Source: Aphidius gifuensis (taxonomy: Eukaryota > Arthropoda > Insecta > Hymenoptera > Braconidae). Taken from it: a DNA stretch of 64,000 bases. Under the pieces are notes generated by a model that worked only from the letters and a program-made list of their open reading frames with translations, had not been told where the DNA came from and searched no databases. How positions within the stretch are numbered: the stretch's first letter is position 1; each line of letters begins with the position of its first letter. The translations under genes were made by a program, and so were the position numbers. Shown one piece after another: positions 63,134-64,000 of the stretch. The stretch spans positions 4,836,001-4,900,000 of the forward strand of contig NC_057789.1 in assembly GCF_014905175.1 (NCBI RefSeq). Direction: 5' to 3'.

Positions 63134-64000
63134 AAATATCTGTCTTTTTCTTTGCTTACTTCCAAGGATCTTTCGTCGCCAATGGCGTATTATGTAGCTT
63201 CGATGTCGCCTATATTCTGCCAACCCTTGAATTCAATATATATGTACCAACCAAACTAAACGTTATCGCAAAACAGCGTTGGCAATTTCAAAATTGATAA
63301 ATACATATATTTATACACAAATGTAAACTTGTGCAATATATACAAAATACATGCATGTGATTACGTTTGTCGCAAATGCATTCAAACATAAAAAAATAAA
63401 TGAATAAATAATACAAAATAAAAATAAAATAAAGAAATTTATATAAAGACAAGCAAGCTTTGCACATATTATAATATCTATAAATTTTTTTACCAAATTG
63501 AAAAACAAAATATAAATCAAAAAATTGAATTTATAATTTATCTTGTTCATGCGTTTGAATGATCAAAAATATAATTTTATTATTGTAAAACTGAATTTTG
63601 TATATTGAAATGAAGAAAATTTTCAGTGTAATAAATTTGTCTCAAGAAAAAAAAAATATTTAAATGATAAATTTTTGAAAAATATTATTGATAAATTATT
63701 AGATATATCAATTTCATGACAAAATGTCGACAGATATGCTTTTATCTAAATGTGACAGTATAATTTGATACATTTGTGTGTTTGTATTGCTGAGTCACTT
63801 GATATCAGTAGAGTGTGTAACCCACCACTTTAATTAGTGCATATCCCAACATCATATCTCTTTCTCCCTCGCTCTCTCTCGATTCAACGACGAAAATTTT
63901 CATCGTTCATATACAATTAAATAATATCATCAGATAAATACCAACGGTGTAGATATACTATTATTAAAATCAATTGTTGGATAAAACCACACAAAATCCC

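Larger units (their letters stand above)
58797..64000. other. no gene supported
   Basis: AT-rich DNA. The 58895-59150 segment has several CTCAA/TCAAGCTT/CGACGTC-like words repeated at short range. An 88-codon + strand frame at 60955-61221 has ordinary composition, but its length is within chance expectation. Islands lie at about 62880-63260 and 63770-63890. Confidence 0.45.

Overview
This is AT-rich animal nuclear DNA (about a quarter G+C by eye, full of long A/T homopolymers). It carries GT-AG introns, small G+C-richer exons and a CUB domain split across exons, so it is neither bacterial nor viral. An arthropod is likely. A parasitoid wasp such as a braconid is my guess, resting only on the extreme AT content and long introns. 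No rRNA, tRNA, CRISPR array or intact transposase was seen.

Supported coding content is small. On the + strand, three exons (870-929, 8227-8438, 9183-9260) join in matching reading phase and encode most of one extracellular CUB domain plus the start of a linker. The 5' part of the gene lies left of the window. The 3' part lies in or beyond a very long intron. A second + strand start lies at 23577-23664: an ATG, a textbook signal peptide and a phase-1 donor, about 0.9 kb downstream of a G+C-enriched, promoter-like island (22551-22760). Its later exons were not identified. A few more splice-bounded open exons are listed with low confidence: one + strand piece at 16248-16299 that fits the CUB gene's phase, and - strand pieces at 58733-58796 and 53040-53110 that fit each other's phase.

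Everything else reads as intron or intergenic DNA. Notable structures are a nine-copy, about 151-bp tandem array (about 42.90-44.25 kb) with a 35-bp minisatellite 0.4 kb before it; a 225-bp inverted-repeat element at 27930-28155; several smaller hairpins; a putative G-quadruplex at 29069-29101; a 0.4-kb TTATTGAT-like cryptic repeat near 34.3-34.6 kb; and scattered microsatellites. G+C-richer islands of 100-300 bp recur every few kb and are candidates for regulatory elements or unrecognised exons.

Most open frames of 60-150 codons here are what chance predicts at this base composition, or come from blocks with strong purine/pyrimidine strand skew, so they are not annotated as genes.
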